Shown: piece by piece, positions 6,169-6,709 of the stretch | Position numbering within the stretch: the first letter of the stretch is position 1 | Layout of the letters: each line of letters begins with the position of its first letter | NCBI GenBank assembly: GCA_029240475.1 | Contig: JAREAF010000166.1 | Coordinates: 1-6,709, forward strand | Source of the DNA: Rhodospirillales bacterium | GTDB lineage: Bacteria > Pseudomonadota > Alphaproteobacteria > JAREAF01 | Length of the DNA stretch: 6,709 bases | Direction of reading: 5' to 3' | Made by a program: the position numbers and the translations under genes | Notes under the pieces: model-generated | What the model saw: only the letters and a program-made list of their open reading frames with translations | What the model was told of the DNA's origin: nothing | Database searches by the model: none

Positions 6169-6709
6169 TCAGAAATTGAAATAGATGAATTTCGTCGGAG
6201 CGGCCGACGCCGTGTAGAGCAACGCCAGCGAGCCCACCACGCCCACCGCGAACCCGAATGCCGGCGAAAGGCGCAGCCGGGCGCGGAGCGGAGCCCTCGC
6301 CGGTTCCAGTTCGGGTTCCGCCCCAGCCTCGACGGACAGAGGTACGCCCTGCGCGGCCATCAGTTCCTGCGTATTCGGCAGGAACCACACCACACCCAGG
6401 AGCGCGAGCAGCGCAAGAGCTTCTTCCGGGCTCAAGAAATCCAGATGCCCCGACGTGATCGGCAGCAGGGCCGAGATCACGGGCAGATTCGGCATGAAGG
6501 CTGGCGGGACCACGATGCCGTTGCTGCCGAACATGGCGGTCAGGACGGCCCAGCCATGGCCGACGCTCTCGGCCCGAAAAAAGACGAGCGCCAGCACCAC
6601 CACCAGAAATGTGAGGAGCACCGATGCTGGGCGACTGATCGCCCTGGGCAATCTCCACGCCATGCGCGGAACCACCATCAGGCGCCAGCCGTGATTGACC
6701 GCCAGAAAG
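6169..6709 (-). CDS. MBOAT-family O-acyltransferase, C-terminal part (5' end beyond right edge)
   Basis: The last 179 residues of a polytopic membrane protein; the frame is open to base 6709, so the ATG at 6678 is internal. The visible part begins FLAVNHGWRLM, matching the His-Gly segment of MBOAT proteins such as AlgI, where a conserved His sits near the end of the catalytic core. Next come a hydrophobic helix ending in VLALVFFRAES, the helix-loop GHGWAVLTAMFG typical of AlgI-like C-termini, a helix EEALALLALLGVVWFLPNTQE with the family's W-x-x-PN motif, a charged loop of about 25 residues (EAGAEPELEPARAPLRARLR), a last helix (FAVGVVGSLALLYTASA), and the terminal FIYFNF, much like the FIYFxF end common in this family. 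Such proteins move acyl groups, usually acetyl, onto extracytoplasmic polysaccharide. Its place at the head of the visible operon fits O-acetylation of the polymer. The first catalytic His region is outside the window. Confidence 0.88.
   Translation of the reverse strand, partial: FLAVNHGWRLMVVPRMAWRLPRAISRPASVLLTFLVVVLALVFFRAESVGHGWAVLTAMFGSNGIVVPPAFMPNLPVISALLPITSGHLDFLSPEEALALLALLGVVWFLPNTQELMAAQGVPLSVEAGAEPELEPARAPLRARLRLSPAFGFAVGVVGSLALLYTASAAPTKFIYFNF

Noticed and set aside
6678..6678. ATG at 6678 as the start of a small separate membrane protein
   Set aside because: The frame stays open to the window edge and the residues before it (FLAVNHGWRL) match the MBOAT His-Gly segment, so the ATG is internal.

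Overview
The window is part of an exopolysaccharide or surface-polysaccharide gene cluster from a high-GC bacterium. The very GC-rich codons and the proteobacterial-style WbaP, WcaI/WbuB and MBOAT proteins suggest a proteobacterium, perhaps an alphaproteobacterium; nothing in the window fixes the genus. All six genes lie on the minus strand, so they are transcribed from right to left, and their spacing is that of one operon. The cluster runs off both edges of the window.

In order of transcription: the C-terminal part of an MBOAT-family membrane O-acyltransferase (6169-6709, 5' end outside the window); a GT4-type glycosyltransferase (4959-6137); a WbaP-like polyprenyl-phosphate sugar phosphotransferase that starts repeat-unit synthesis (3356 to about 4843, start uncertain); a WcaI/WbuB-like glycosyltransferase (1875-3305) with an unusual C-terminal tail; an alkaline-phosphatase-superfamily protein (295-1860) with an altered metal site; and the N-terminal part of another probable glycosyltransferase (1-277). 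Gaps between genes are 31, about 115, 50, 14 and 17 bases. I see no tRNA, rRNA, CRISPR array, insertion sequence or convincing rho-independent terminator.

As a pathway, the WbaP-like enzyme would load the first sugar phosphate onto undecaprenyl phosphate at the inner membrane. The glycosyltransferases would extend the lipid-linked unit, and the MBOAT protein would add acyl (probably acetyl) groups. The role of the phosphodiesterase-like protein is not evident. Flippase, polymerase and export genes are not in this window.

Most of the window is ordinary EPS machinery. The points most worth a second look are the phosphodiesterase-like protein, which keeps one three-ligand metal site but appears to lack the Asp-His pair of the second, and the last ~47 codons of the WcaI-like gene, which look like a degenerate extragenic repeat absorbed into the reading frame.
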